Assembly (NCBI RefSeq): GCF_000384315.1
Contig: NZ_ARVW01000001.1
Coordinates: forward strand, 4,960,157-5,024,156
Source: Amycolatopsis nigrescens CSC17Ta-90
GTDB taxonomy: Bacteria; Actinomycetota; Actinomycetes; Mycobacteriales; Pseudonocardiaceae
Length of the DNA stretch: 64,000 nucleotides
Direction of reading: 5' to 3'
Made by a program: the position numbers and the translations under genes. Each line of letters starts with the position of its first letter. Within the stretch, counting starts at the first letter, position 1. Below, piece by piece: positions 45,928 to 53,900 of this stretch. Below the pieces are notes generated by a model that ran no database searches, was not told where the DNA came from, and saw only the letters and a program-made list of their open reading frames with translations.

Positions 45928-46802
45928 TGAAGATCGGGGTGAACCTGCCGGGGTTCGGGGTGGCCGGGGCGGACGGGGTGCGTTCGCACGCTCAGCACGC
46001 CGAGCAGGCCGGGCTGGAGTCGGTGTGGGTCGGCGACCATCTGCTGGCCACCCGCCCGTTGCTGGACAGCACACTGGTGCTGGCCACCGCGGCCGCGGTC
46101 ACCGAGCGGATCAAGGTCGGTTTCGGGGTGTTCCTGCCCGGCCTGCGGCCAGCCGCCTGGTCGGCGAAGCAGATCGCAAGCCTGCAGCACCTCTCCGGCG
46201 ACCGGGTGCTGCTCGGCGTCGGCTCCGGCGGGGATGTGCACGGGCCGTCGGGCTGGCGCGCGGTCGGCCTGGAGTATTCGCGACGCGGTGCGCTCACCGA
46301 TGCCGCGCTCGACCTGCTGCCGGGGCTGATCACCGGGAGAGAGACCATTGTGGACGGTGAGCCGGTGACGCTGGCGCCCGGTGCGGCCATGCCGCCGGTA
46401 CTGGTCGGCGGTGGACAGGCGGCGCTGCGCCGGGCCGCGCGGTTCGGCGACGAGTGGTACCCGGCCTTTTCCAGTCCGGCCGAGATCGCGGCCGGCGCGC
46501 GGCGGCTGGCCGAGCTCGCCGAGGAGTACGGTCGGCCGGTACCAGGTATCACGGTCGGCCTCAGCGTCGGACTCGGCGACCTGCCGTCGTCCATAGTGGA
46601 CGGTCAGGTGCGCGGGCTGACCGAGTACGGGATGAGCGACGAGCAGGCGCGGGACGCGCTGCTGCTCGGTGGCCCTGCCCAGGCCGCCGAGCGGCTCGCC
46701 GCACTGGCGGAACTGGGCGCCGGCCGGGTGATCGCGATGCCCTTCACCGAGGATCGTCTGCGCCAGCACGATCTTCTCGCCGAAACCGCCGCGCTGCTCT
46801 GA
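45924..46802 (+). CDS. LLM-class flavin/F420-dependent oxidoreductase
   Basis: A 292-residue TIM-barrel oxidoreductase of the luciferase-like monooxygenase superfamily. Seen: MKIGVNLPGFG, HAEQAGLESVWVGDHLL, STLVLATAAAVTERIKVGFGVFLPGLR, LSGDRVLLGVGSGG, MPPVLVGGGQAALRRAARFGDEWYP and ITVGLSVGLG. The pattern fits the F420-binding actinobacterial subgroup, but FMN use cannot be excluded. GTG 45924 or ATG 45927 starts it, overlapping the quinone-reductase stop. A family D palindrome begins three bases after the stop. Confidence 0.85.
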   Translation: MMKIGVNLPGFGVAGADGVRSHAQHAEQAGLESVWVGDHLLATRPLLDSTLVLATAAAVTERIKVGFGVFLPGLRPAAWSAKQIASLQHLSGDRVLLGVGSGGDVHGPSGWRAVGLEYSRRGALTDAALDLLPGLITGRETIVDGEPVTLAPGAAMPPVLVGGGQAALRRAARFGDEWYPAFSSPAEIAAGARRLAELAEEYGRPVPGITVGLSVGLGDLPSSIVDGQVRGLTEYGMSDEQARDALLLGGPAQAAERLAALAELGAGRVIAMPFTEDRLRQHDLLAETAALL

Positions 46803-46805
46803 GAA

Positions 46806-46860
46806 GTCCCTCAAGGCCACCTTTGTTACCTTCAAGGTTGCAAAGGTGGCCTTGAGGGAC
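46806..46860. terminator. Family D palindrome, copy D3 (nested stems)
   Basis: Outer arms GTCCCTCAAGGCCACCTTTG and CAAAGGTGGCCTTGAGGGAC (20 bp, perfect), inner stem ACCTT with AAGGT. Convergent junction between the LLM and metalloprotease genes. Confidence 0.82.
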
Positions 46861-46871
46861 AGTGGGGAAGG

Positions 46872-47774
46872 TCAGGCGCGGTAGGCGGACCAGGAAGAGG
46901 TCATCCGGGTGCCCTGGCCGGAGGTGAACTCGTACATGCAGCTGTCGTAGCTGTAGTCCATGAAGTTGTGGATCGGGTCGTTTCCGGCGGCGGGGCAGGT
47001 GTTCTTGTTCGCCGGGCAGCCCGAGGTAGCGGTGCGCTCGGCCGGAGTGTCGGCGACGTAGTCGTTCTGCGTGGAGCAGCCGCCCTGGAAGGTGTGGTAG
47101 AGCCCGAGCCAGTGCCCGACCTCGTGCGTGGCGGTGTCGCCCTCGTCGTAGTTGGTCGCCGACCCGCCCGGCACCGACTCGTCCAGGATCACCACGCCGT
47201 CCATGGTGGGACTGGACGCGTAGCTCCACGGGAAGGTCGCCCAGCCGAGCAGGTCCTGGCCGAGCGAGGCGGTGTAGACGTTGAGCGCGTTGGCTCCGCC
47301 CTTGCGCAGCGCGGTTTTCATCTGCCGCTCGGCCGCGGAGCCCGGCGCGAGGCCGTTGTACCAGGCGGCCCGGTCGGTGCGTTCGGTTCCTGCCAGCTGG
47401 AAGCTGAAGCCCGCCCCGGAGTAGGCGCTGTTCAGCACGGACAGCTGCTGATTGATGGTCGCGGCGGGAATGTCGCCGGTGCTGCCGGCGGTGATCACGT
47501 GGAAGTAGACCGGCACGGTGGTGGCCGCCGCTGCTGGTCCCCGCGCGGCGAGACGGGACCGCAGATCCCTTTCCACAGCTGCGGCTTCGGCCGGGCTGAC
47601 GTCGTTGACGTGACCGTCCTTGCTCCTCGTCGCGGTGTTGTCCGGGGTGACGCACTCCGCCGTCGAGGGGCCGGCGGCCTGCGCGGCCGCTCCCGGCAGC
47701 ACCACGCAGGACAAGGTCAGTATCGAGACGGCGGCGGTTCGCAGGACTCGTCGGATGCGCTCCTGAGTTCTCAT
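46872..47774 (-). CDS. Secreted zinc metalloprotease (pappalysin-like M43 family)
   Basis: A 300-residue exported protease with signal peptide ([19 protein letters not shown]). The zinc motif [13 protein letters not shown] (HExxHxxGxxH) lies near residue 205, and the Met-turn [11 protein letters not shown] near 275. Preceding segments [17 protein letters not shown] and [20 protein letters not shown] match the cytophagalysin/ulilysin-type branch, and several Cys pairs are present (for example CSTQNDY...[11 protein letters not shown]). ATG 47772-47774. It is monocistronic. The 140 bases between it and the PucR gene show no further feature. Confidence 0.9.
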   Translation of the reverse strand: MRTQERIRRVLRTAAVSILTLSCVVLPGAAAQAAGPSTAECVTPDNTATRSKDGHVNDVSPAEAAAVERDLRSRLAARGPAAAATTVPVYFHVITAGSTGDIPAATINQQLSVLNSAYSGAGFSFQLAGTERTDRAAWYNGLAPGSAAERQMKTALRKGGANALNVYTASLGQDLLGWATFPWSYASSPTMDGVVILDESVPGGSATNYDEGDTATHEVGHWLGLYHTFQGGCSTQNDYVADTPAERTATSGCPANKNTCPAAGNDPIHNFMDYSYDSCMYEFTSGQGTRMTSSWSAYRA

Positions 47775-47914
47775 GGCAACTCCCTGAATGCGCTCTCTGA
47801 CCCGAAATGGGCGAGCGAAAACTAACCAGCCAGGTGGCGTTATGGACCCGATGTGATGTAACTGTGGCCGCGAAACGGAAAGTCAGGTCTTTAGACGGGA
47901 ACCGAGTGGAGTAG

Positions 47915-49468
47915 TCAGGACCACCGCAGGGTGATCAGCTGGCTGAGCAGGGCCAGCCGGACGTCCGCGTCCTCCAGGTCGATCGGGGTCAGCTCCAGCA
48001 GTCGGCGCATCCGGTACCGCAGGGTGTTCGGGTGGATCCGCAGCTGCTTCGCGGCCGTGCGCGGGTCTCCGGGATGCCGGAGCCATTCGTACAAGGTGTC
48101 CACGTAGCCGGTGTGGTTCGCTTCGTCGTGCGCGCGCAGGGTGCCGAGCGGGCCCAGTTCGGTGACGCCGGTGGCCGCCGCCGCGGTGGCCACCCGGTGC
48201 AGCGCGAGCACGGTCCACACCTCGTCGAAGCTGACCACCCGGCCGGGCACGAGCCCGGCGCGCAGCACGGAAAGCGCCTCCTCGGCCTGCGCCCGCGACC
48301 TGGCCAGCTCGCCGATGCCGGCCGGTCCGCCCGCCGCGATCCGCAGCGCCGCACCGGCCTTCCCGCCGGACGGCACCTCGGCCAGCGCGTCGCGCAGCTC
48401 GGTCCAGCAGCCGGGCCCGTCGCCTTCCGGGACCACCGCGTACAGCAGCCCGCCGAGCTCGGTGGCCACCGGACGGCGGCCGACCCCGGAGGAGATCCGC
48501 TCCAGCAGGGACAGCCGCAGCCCTTCGGCCTCGGTGTCGATCACCACCACCCGCTGCGGCCCGTCGGGCAGCTCCAGCTCGGCGGTCGCCTTCCGCGGCC
48601 CGACCTTGCCCTCCAGCACCGCGCGCAGCAGCTCGGCCGACGCCCGGCGCTGCGCGTCCGCGTGCGCCCGGCGGCGCAGCAGGTGCAGCGCGACCACCGG
48701 GGCCGCGTCGGCGAAGGCGGCCGCGCGTTCGTCGGACACCGGCCCGGCCACCACCGCCCACATCGAGCCGAGCAGCTCACCGCCCATCCGGATCGGCACG
48801 ATCAGCCTCGGCAGGGTGCCGTCGCGCTGCGCGGGGACGAAAATGGTCTGCCGTCCCCTGGACAGCTCGCGGAACACCCCTCGGGACCGGAACCGGACCA
48901 GCACGTCGTCCGGGATCCGCCGGCCCATGATGGTGGACACCCGCGCCGAGTCGGTGAGGTCCTGGCGGGCGGAGTAGGCCAGCACCCTGGAGTTGGTGTC
49001 CTCGATGGTGACCGGCGCGTCCACCACGGACGCGACCGCGTCGGCCAGCCGGAACAGGTCGCTGCTGCCGGGGTCCCCGCCGTTCTCCAGGTTCTCGGAC
49101 TCGTCCGCGATCGCGTCCAGCACGGTGCGCAGCAGCCACACCAGCTGCGCCCACGACGCGGCCGCGTGCACCTCGATCAGCCCGATCCCGGCCGACTTCG
49201 CGGCCCGTCTCGCCGCCGGCTTCCCGGCCAGCGGCGGTTTGAAGAGCACCGCGGCGGCGCCTCGCTCGGCGCTGTCCCGCAACAGTGCGATCGCGTCGGC
49301 CAGTTCGGTGGTGGCCACCGCGAGCACCAGGTCGCCCGCGGCGAAATGGTTCGGCGCGCCCGGCTCGGCGATCACCACGTCCGCGACCGCGGGGCAGTCG
49401 TCCGGCAGCAGCAGTGCCTGCAGCAGGGTCGGGCCCACCCTGTCGACCACGCTGCGCACGGAAACCAT
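47915..49468 (-). CDS. PucR-family transcriptional regulator
   Basis: A 517-residue regulator. Residues 1-130 form a PucR-type sensory domain (DDCPAVADVVIAEPGAPNHFAAGDLVLAV...AVLFKPPLAGK), about 150-260 a GAF-like region (VDAPVTIEDTNSRVLAYS), and the C-terminal helix-turn-helix is EWLRHPGDPRTAAKQLRIHPNTLRYRMRRLLELTPIDLEDADVRLAL, the CdaR/PucR signature. Targets are not known; the divergent VOC gene and the palindrome between them are obvious candidates. ATG 49466-49468. Confidence 0.88.
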   Translation of the reverse strand: MVSVRSVVDRVGPTLLQALLLPDDCPAVADVVIAEPGAPNHFAAGDLVLAVATTELADAIALLRDSAERGAAAVLFKPPLAGKPAARRAAKSAGIGLIEVHAAASWAQLVWLLRTVLDAIADESENLENGGDPGSSDLFRLADAVASVVDAPVTIEDTNSRVLAYSARQDLTDSARVSTIMGRRIPDDVLVRFRSRGVFRELSRGRQTIFVPAQRDGTLPRLIVPIRMGGELLGSMWAVVAGPVSDERAAAFADAAPVVALHLLRRRAHADAQRRASAELLRAVLEGKVGPRKATAELELPDGPQRVVVIDTEAEGLRLSLLERISSGVGRRPVATELGGLLYAVVPEGDGPGCWTELRDALAEVPSGGKAGAALRIAAGGPAGIGELARSRAQAEEALSVLRAGLVPGRVVSFDEVWTVLALHRVATAAAATGVTELGPLGTLRAHDEANHTGYVDTLYEWLRHPGDPRTAAKQLRIHPNTLRYRMRRLLELTPIDLEDADVRLALLSQLITLRWS

Positions 49469-49524
49469 CGTTCAGGCTCCGGGCTTGCCGTCCAGCATGC
49501 GGGAAGCATACACTCCGCACTAGA

Positions 49525-49543
49525 TATATCCATGGTGGATATA
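49525..49543. promoter_or_regulatory. 19-bp palindromic operator candidate between pucR-type and VOC genes
   Basis: TATATCCA and TGGATATA arms with a three-base centre, perfect symmetry, AT-rich in a strongly GC-rich context. It lies 24 bases upstream of the VOC start codon and 57 bases from the PucR start. Binding by the PucR protein or by another regulator is possible. Confidence 0.55.
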
Positions 49544-49566
49544 GTTGAACCTGCAGGGAGCTAGCG

Positions 49567-49971
49567 ATGGCCATCCGTGGCGTCAGCAAGATCGTGGTCG
49601 GGGTGCGGGACCAGGCCAGGGCCAAGAAGTTCTGGTCGGAGACGATCGGTTTCACGATCACCACCGACGTGCCCTACGACGACAAGGGGAACAACTGGGT
49701 CGAGGTGACCTCCGCGGACGGCGAGACCGCCCTCATCCTCAGCGCCGATCCGGCGGACAGCGGCCGATCCGCGGTCAGCGATGAGCTGCCCACTGCCAAT
49801 TTCTTCTTCTACACCGACGATATCCGCCGCACCTACCGCGAACTTTCGGCCAAGGGCGTGGAATTCCCGGCCGAGCCGGTGGAACAGCCGTGGGGCTGGT
49901 GGTCGATGTTCGTGGACTCCGAAGGAAACCGGTTCGCCCTCCAGCAGCGGACGGCTCCCCCGAACGGGTAG
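49567..49971 (+). CDS. VOC-family (glyoxalase/bleomycin-resistance fold) protein
   Basis: A 134-residue single vicinal-oxygen-chelate protein: VSKIVVGVRDQARAKKFWSETIGFTI, NNWVEVTSADGETALIL, PTANFFFYTDDIRRTYRELSAKGVEF and WWSMFVDSEGNRFALQQR, covering both beta-alpha-beta-beta-beta modules. Metal ligands and substrate cannot be assigned with confidence. ATG 49567 has GCAGGGAGC upstream. It could be the target of the adjacent PucR regulator. Confidence 0.85.
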   Translation: MAIRGVSKIVVGVRDQARAKKFWSETIGFTITTDVPYDDKGNNWVEVTSADGETALILSADPADSGRSAVSDELPTANFFFYTDDIRRTYRELSAKGVEFPAEPVEQPWGWWSMFVDSEGNRFALQQRTAPPNG

Positions 49972-50088
49972 GTCTCTCAAGACGTGGGAGACGGTTGGGC
50001 GGCTTTGGATTGCTGGTTAGCGTCGGTGACATCCCGGCGGTGAACCACGGACCGCCATCGAACCCCTTCGCACCCTTGGAGATTCCCG
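49972..50088 (+). promoter_or_regulatory. Structured leader before metY
   Basis: Two stems are seen: GTCTCTC/GGGAGAC just after the VOC stop (about 49972-49992) and GGCGGT/ACCGCC around 50037-50057. The first may be the VOC terminator. No SAM-I or SAM-IV core (GATGAG, CCGGCAACC) is present, so this is not a recognised SAM riboswitch. Confidence 0.4.
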
Positions 50089-51393
50089 ATGAGCGAGAGC
50101 CCTGGCTGGTCGTTCGAGACCAAGCAGATCCATTCCGGGGCCGCACCTGACCCGGCCACCGGCGCCAGGGCGACCCCGATCTACCAGACCACCTCGTACG
50201 TCTTCCGGGACACCCAGCACGGTGCGGATCTGTTCAGCCTGGCCGAACCGGGCAACATCTACACCCGGATCAACAACCCCACCCAGGACGTGCTCGAGCA
50301 GCGGGTCGCCGCGCTCGAAGGCGGGGTGGCCGGGTTGGCCTTCGCTTCGGGCACCGCGGCCACCAACGCCGCGATCCTCAACCTCGCCGGCGCCGGCGAT
50401 CATTTCGTGTCCAGCCCGAAGCTCTACGGCGGCACCTACAACCTGTTCCACTACACGCTGCCCAAGCTCGGCATCGAGGTCACCTTCGTCGAGGACCAGG
50501 ACGATCCGGAGCAGTGGCGGGCCGCGGTCCGGCCGAACACCAAGCTGTTCTTCGGTGAGACGCTGGCCAACCCCGGCGGCAACGTGTTCGACATCCGCGC
50601 GATCGCCGACGTGGCCCACGAAGCCGGTGTGCCGCTGGTGGTGGACAACACCGTGCCGACGCCGTATCTGCTGCGGCCGATCGAGCACGGTGCCGACGTG
50701 GTGATCCACTCCGCGACCAAGTACCTCGGCGGGCACGGCACCACGGTCGCCGGGCTGCTGGTGGACGGCGGCACCTTCGACTTCGGCGCCGACCCGGCCA
50801 AGTTCCCCGGCTTCAACGAGCCCGACCCCAGCTACCACGGCCTGAAGTACTGGGAGGCGCTCGGTCCGGGCGCCTATGCCGCCAAGGCCAGGGTGCAGCT
50901 GCTGCGCGACACCGGTGCGGCGATCGCGCCGCTGAACAGTTTTCTTATCCTGCAAGGCATCGAGACGCTGTCGCTGCGGATCGAACGGCACGTCTCGAAC
51001 GCGACGGCGCTCGCGCAGTGGCTGGAACAGCGCGATGAGGTGGAGCGCGTCTACTACGCCGGCCTACCGTCCAGCCCGGATTACGAAGCCGCGCGGAAGT
51101 ACCTGCCCGGTGGCGCGGGCGCGGTGCTCTCCTTCGACCTCCGCGGCGGGGTGGAGGCGGGCCGTGCCTTCGTGGACGGGACGGAGCTGCACAGCCAGCT
51201 GGTGAACATCGGCGACGTGCGCAGCCTGATCGTGCACCCGGCGAGCACCACGCACAGCCAGCTGGTGCCCGAGGAGCAACTGGCCAGCGGGGTCACCCCC
51301 GGCCTGGTCCGGCTCGCGGTCGGACTGGAAGGGCTGGAGGACCTCAAGGCGGACCTGGAAGCCGGATTCCGGGCGGCCAAGGCGGCTCTGTGA
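50089..51393 (+). CDS. metY: O-acetylhomoserine (O-acetylserine) sulfhydrylase
   Basis: A 434-residue PLP enzyme making homocysteine from O-acetylhomoserine and sulfide. Start region WSFETKQIHSGAAPDPATGARATPIYQTTSYVF, PLP phosphate site GLAFASGTAATNAAIL, VVDNTVPTPYLLRPIEHGADVV and the PLP lysine in HSATKYLGGHGTTVAG are all present, as is the family insertion FDFGADPAKFPGFNEPDPSYHGL. ATG 50089 follows TTGGAGA. It overlaps metX by four bases, so both enzymes of the acetyl-homoserine route are made together. Confidence 0.95.
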   Translation: MSESPGWSFETKQIHSGAAPDPATGARATPIYQTTSYVFRDTQHGADLFSLAEPGNIYTRINNPTQDVLEQRVAALEGGVAGLAFASGTAATNAAILNLAGAGDHFVSSPKLYGGTYNLFHYTLPKLGIEVTFVEDQDDPEQWRAAVRPNTKLFFGETLANPGGNVFDIRAIADVAHEAGVPLVVDNTVPTPYLLRPIEHGADVVIHSATKYLGGHGTTVAGLLVDGGTFDFGADPAKFPGFNEPDPSYHGLKYWEALGPGAYAAKARVQLLRDTGAAIAPLNSFLILQGIETLSLRIERHVSNATALAQWLEQRDEVERVYYAGLPSSPDYEAARKYLPGGAGAVLSFDLRGGVEAGRAFVDGTELHSQLVNIGDVRSLIVHPASTTHSQLVPEEQLASGVTPGLVRLAVGLEGLEDLKADLEAGFRAAKAAL

Positions 51394-52526
51394 GTTCAGG
51401 CTCCGCACCCCCGCCTGCCACCGGTGCGTGGCAGGCGGGGGATCCGCCGGGGCGGCGCGAATGGATCGCCGGTCCCGGCCCGCTTTCGCTGGAGGCGGGC
51501 GGGGTGCTGCCCGGGTTCGAGCTGGCCTACGAGACCTGGGGCGAGCCGAACGCGGACGCGTCCAACGCGGTGCTGGTGGAGCACGCGCTGACCGGGGACA
51601 GCCACGCGGCGGGCCCGGCGGGTCACGGCCATCCCAGCCCCGGCTGGTGGGACGGGTTGATCGGTCCCGGCCGGGCGCTGGACACCGACGAGTACTTCGT
51701 GGTGGCGCCCAATGTGCTCGGCGGCTGCCAGGGCTCGACCGGCCCGTCCTCCCTCGACCCGGACGGAAAGCATTGGGGCAGCAGGTTTCCCGAGATCACC
51801 GTGCGGGACCAGGTGCACGCCGAGACGGCGCTGGCGGACGCACTGGGCGTGCGCCGGTGGGCCGCCGTGCTCGGCGGTTCGATGGGCGGCATGCGGGCGC
51901 TGGAGTGGGCTGCGGGCCTGCCGGACCGGGTGGCCGCGCTGCTGGTGCTCGCCGCGCCGGCCGCCGCCTCCGCGGAGCAGATCGCCTGGGCCGCGCCGCA
52001 GCTGCACGCGATCACCGGCGACCCCGGCTGGCGTGGAGGCGACTACTACGACGCGCCGCCCGGCGAGGGGCCGCATCGCGGGCTCGGCGTCGCCCGCCGC
52101 ATCGCGCACACCACCTACCGCAGCGAGCCGGAGCTGGCCGAGCGCTTCGGCCGCCGCCCGCAGGGCGACGAGGATCCGTTGCGCGGCGGCCGGTTCGCCG
52201 TCGAGTCCTATTTGGACCATCACGCGGACAAGCTGGTGCGCCGGTTCGACGCCGGCAGCTACCTGTGCCTCACCCGGTCGATGAACACCCACGACGTCGG
52301 CCGTGATCGGGGCGGGGTCGGTGCGGCGCTGGCCAGGGTGACGGCCAGGACGGTGGTCGCCGGGGTGGACAGCGACCGGCTCTATCCGGTGTACCAGTCG
52401 CGACGGCTGGCCGCGGGCATCCCGGGTTCGGGGGAGACGGCCGTGCTCTCCTCGCCGTACGGGCACGACTCGTTCCTGATCGAAACCGGCCAGATCTCCG
52501 GACTGGTCAAGGAACTGCTCGGCTGA
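51390..52526 (+). CDS. metX: Homoserine O-acetyltransferase
   Basis: A 378-residue alpha/beta-hydrolase-fold acyltransferase providing O-acetylhomoserine to MetY. Seen: VLVEHALTGDSHAAG, GWWDGLIGPGRALDTDEYFVVAPNVLGGCQGSTGPSS, nucleophile LGGSMGGMRALEWA near residue 165, the Asp in AGVDSDRLYP and the His in SSPYGHDSFLIE. GTG 51390 overlaps the metY stop (GTGA). Acetyl versus succinyl specificity was not resolved from the sequence, but metX is the normal actinobacterial form. Followed at once by palindrome C2. Confidence 0.95.
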   Translation: MSSGSAPPPATGAWQAGDPPGRREWIAGPGPLSLEAGGVLPGFELAYETWGEPNADASNAVLVEHALTGDSHAAGPAGHGHPSPGWWDGLIGPGRALDTDEYFVVAPNVLGGCQGSTGPSSLDPDGKHWGSRFPEITVRDQVHAETALADALGVRRWAAVLGGSMGGMRALEWAAGLPDRVAALLVLAAPAAASAEQIAWAAPQLHAITGDPGWRGGDYYDAPPGEGPHRGLGVARRIAHTTYRSEPELAERFGRRPQGDEDPLRGGRFAVESYLDHHADKLVRRFDAGSYLCLTRSMNTHDVGRDRGGVGAALARVTARTVVAGVDSDRLYPVYQSRRLAAGIPGSGETAVLSSPYGHDSFLIETGQISGLVKELLG

Positions 52527-52527
52527 G

Positions 52528-52573
52528 GTCGTGAGTGAAAAGTGTTGTTCCAGCAACACTTTTCACTCACGAC
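52528..52573. terminator. Family C palindrome, copy C2, after metX
   Basis: Perfect 20-bp arms GTCGTGAGTGAAAAGTGTTG and CAACACTTTTCACTCACGAC, loop TTCCAG, one base after the metX stop. Shares its arm sequence with C1 apart from one position. Confidence 0.83.
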
Positions 52574-52608
52574 GCCAGGACCTCAATGGCCATTCCAGTG
52601 AATCGCCT

Positions 52609-53121
52609 TCAATCCTTCAGCGCTTCGGAAATCCATTCAGTCACCGGCAGATCGCGTTCCAGGCATTCGGTGGACAGCCGGATCGTCCAACGCAGCGCCT
52701 GCAGCACCAGGCTGGCGACCTCCTCCGGGGCGGCGCTGGCCAGCGCGATCTCGACCTGCTCCTCGGCCGCCTCGGTGTTGCCGTGCACCTCGGCCAGCAG
52801 CGTGCGCACGGCGGTCCGCACCGGCGGGTCGGCCTGGTCGATCGAGACCTCTTCGCCGTCCTCGTCGAACACCTGGACCTTCACCGGGGCGCTGCCGCCG
52901 TCGCCGAGTGTCGCCACCATCGCGCTGCACTCGCCGAACAGCATCAGCATCAGCTCGCGGGTCTCCGCCGACCGGTCCTCGTGCTCGGTGGCGGACGGCG
53001 CGACCTGGTCGAGTGCTTCCTCGTCCTCGCCGAGTTGCATCGCGACGAGCGCGCGCTGGGCCTTCTCCACCAGCCGCCGCTCGTCCTTGCTCCTGTCGGG
53101 CTCCACTCGCCTATCAAACAC
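52609..53121 (-). CDS. Hypothetical acidic cytoplasmic protein (170 residues)
   Basis: Not recognised. The protein is rich in Glu and Ala, with no signal peptide or membrane segment. Residues 10-75 look helical (DRSKDERRLVEKAQRALVAMQLGEDEEALDQV); a middle segment GSAPVKVQVFDEDGEEVSIDQADPPVRTAVRTLLAEVHG may be a strand-helix unit; the C-terminus (VEIALASAAPEEVASLVLQALRWTIRLSTECLERDLPVTEWI) is helical. It starts at GTG 53119-53121, or at an in-frame GTG 15 bases downstream that has a better AGGCGA site. It lies between converging metX and the TetR gene. Confidence 0.6.
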   Translation of the reverse strand: MFDRRVEPDRSKDERRLVEKAQRALVAMQLGEDEEALDQVAPSATEHEDRSAETRELMLMLFGECSAMVATLGDGGSAPVKVQVFDEDGEEVSIDQADPPVRTAVRTLLAEVHGNTEAAEEQVEIALASAAPEEVASLVLQALRWTIRLSTECLERDLPVTEWISEALKD

Positions 53122-53166
53122 CAGCCGATGGGGGTTTGGGCTAGAGGCAGTGACAGGTGATTGTGA

Positions 53167-53748
53167 CTACCTCGCCGCGCGCAGCGCGCCGAGCGCGAGA
53201 TGGCCCAGCAGGACGGCCAGCTCGGCGTCACCGAGATAGCGGTTGTGCGGGGTTGAATTGATCAATCCGAACACGGCGTGTGCCGAAGATCGGGCGTGCG
53301 TCTCGTCCACTCCGGGGACCGCGTCCCGGATCGCCTGCACCCACACCTCCACGTACCGGCGCTGCAGCGCGCGCACCTGTTTCCGGTCCGCGTCGGTGAG
53401 ATTGGCCAGGTTGCGCTCCTGCACGGTGATCAGTGCCGGGTGTTCGAGCGCGAAGTCGACGTGGAAGCGCACCAGCTCGGTGAGCGTGTCGTCCGGGTCG
53501 CCGGCTTCGGCCGCGCGGGTGGTGCCGCCGTCGAGCAGGTACTGGCTGATCGTGCTCAGCATCTCGCCGAGCATCGCGTCCTTGCTCTTGAAGTGCCGGT
53601 ACAGCGCGGGACCGGAGATGCCCACCGCGGCGCCGATGTCGTCGATGCCGACGCCGTGGAACCCGTGTCGGGCGAACAGTTCGGCCGCCGCGGCGAGGAT
53701 CTGCTCGCGGCGGCTGGCCTTGTCGCCTTGCACCAGGGGGGTCGGCAC
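53167..53748 (-). CDS. TetR-family repressor of the acyl-CoA carboxylase operon (BkaR-like)
   Basis: A 193-residue regulator with helix-turn-helix SRREQILAAAAELFARHGFHGVGIDDIGAAVGISGPALYRHFKSKDAML and a helical ligand domain (LVRFHVDFALEHPALITVQERNLANLTDADRKQVRALQRRYVEVWVQAIRDAVPG). The start is taken as GTG 53746-53748; an open extension to 53856 would cross the operator and is unlikely. A palindrome, GTTAGCG-N2-CGCTAAC, lies 22 bases upstream of its start and recurs before the accD-type operon at 54743 and 54771, which suggests autoregulation and control of that operon. Rv2506 (BkaR) has the same kind of neighbour in mycobacteria. Confidence 0.82.
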   Translation of the reverse strand: MPTPLVQGDKASRREQILAAAAELFARHGFHGVGIDDIGAAVGISGPALYRHFKSKDAMLGEMLSTISQYLLDGGTTRAAEAGDPDDTLTELVRFHVDFALEHPALITVQERNLANLTDADRKQVRALQRRYVEVWVQAIRDAVPGVDETHARSSAHAVFGLINSTPHNRYLGDAELAVLLGHLALGALRAAR

Positions 53749-53769
53749 CGCGCCATAGTAACCAGCGAC

Positions 53770-53785
53770 GTTAGCGAGCGCTAAC
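53770..53785. promoter_or_regulatory. TetR operator, copy 1 (before the tetR gene)
   Basis: GTTAGCG and CGCTAAC, seven-base arms with centre AG. Copies 2 and 3 lie before the carboxylase operon. Same sequence at two divergent targets of one adjacent regulator is good evidence for an operator. Confidence 0.75.
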
Positions 53786-53900
53786 CTCCGGTGCGACTGA
53801 TGGGCTGAGCCAGACGGGTTACCTGCGAAGACGCCCCTTCTCTGTGAGTAAACCACCTGGTATTGATATTTCTCGTTGGGGGCTCACGAAGGAGTGACCT

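Noticed and set aside
49972..50088. SAM riboswitch before metY
   Set aside because: No GATGAG or CCGGCAACC core and no four-way junction layout could be found.
53749..53856. 36-residue N-terminal extension of the BkaR-like TetR protein
   Set aside because: It would place the operator palindrome inside the coding sequence and has no family similarity.
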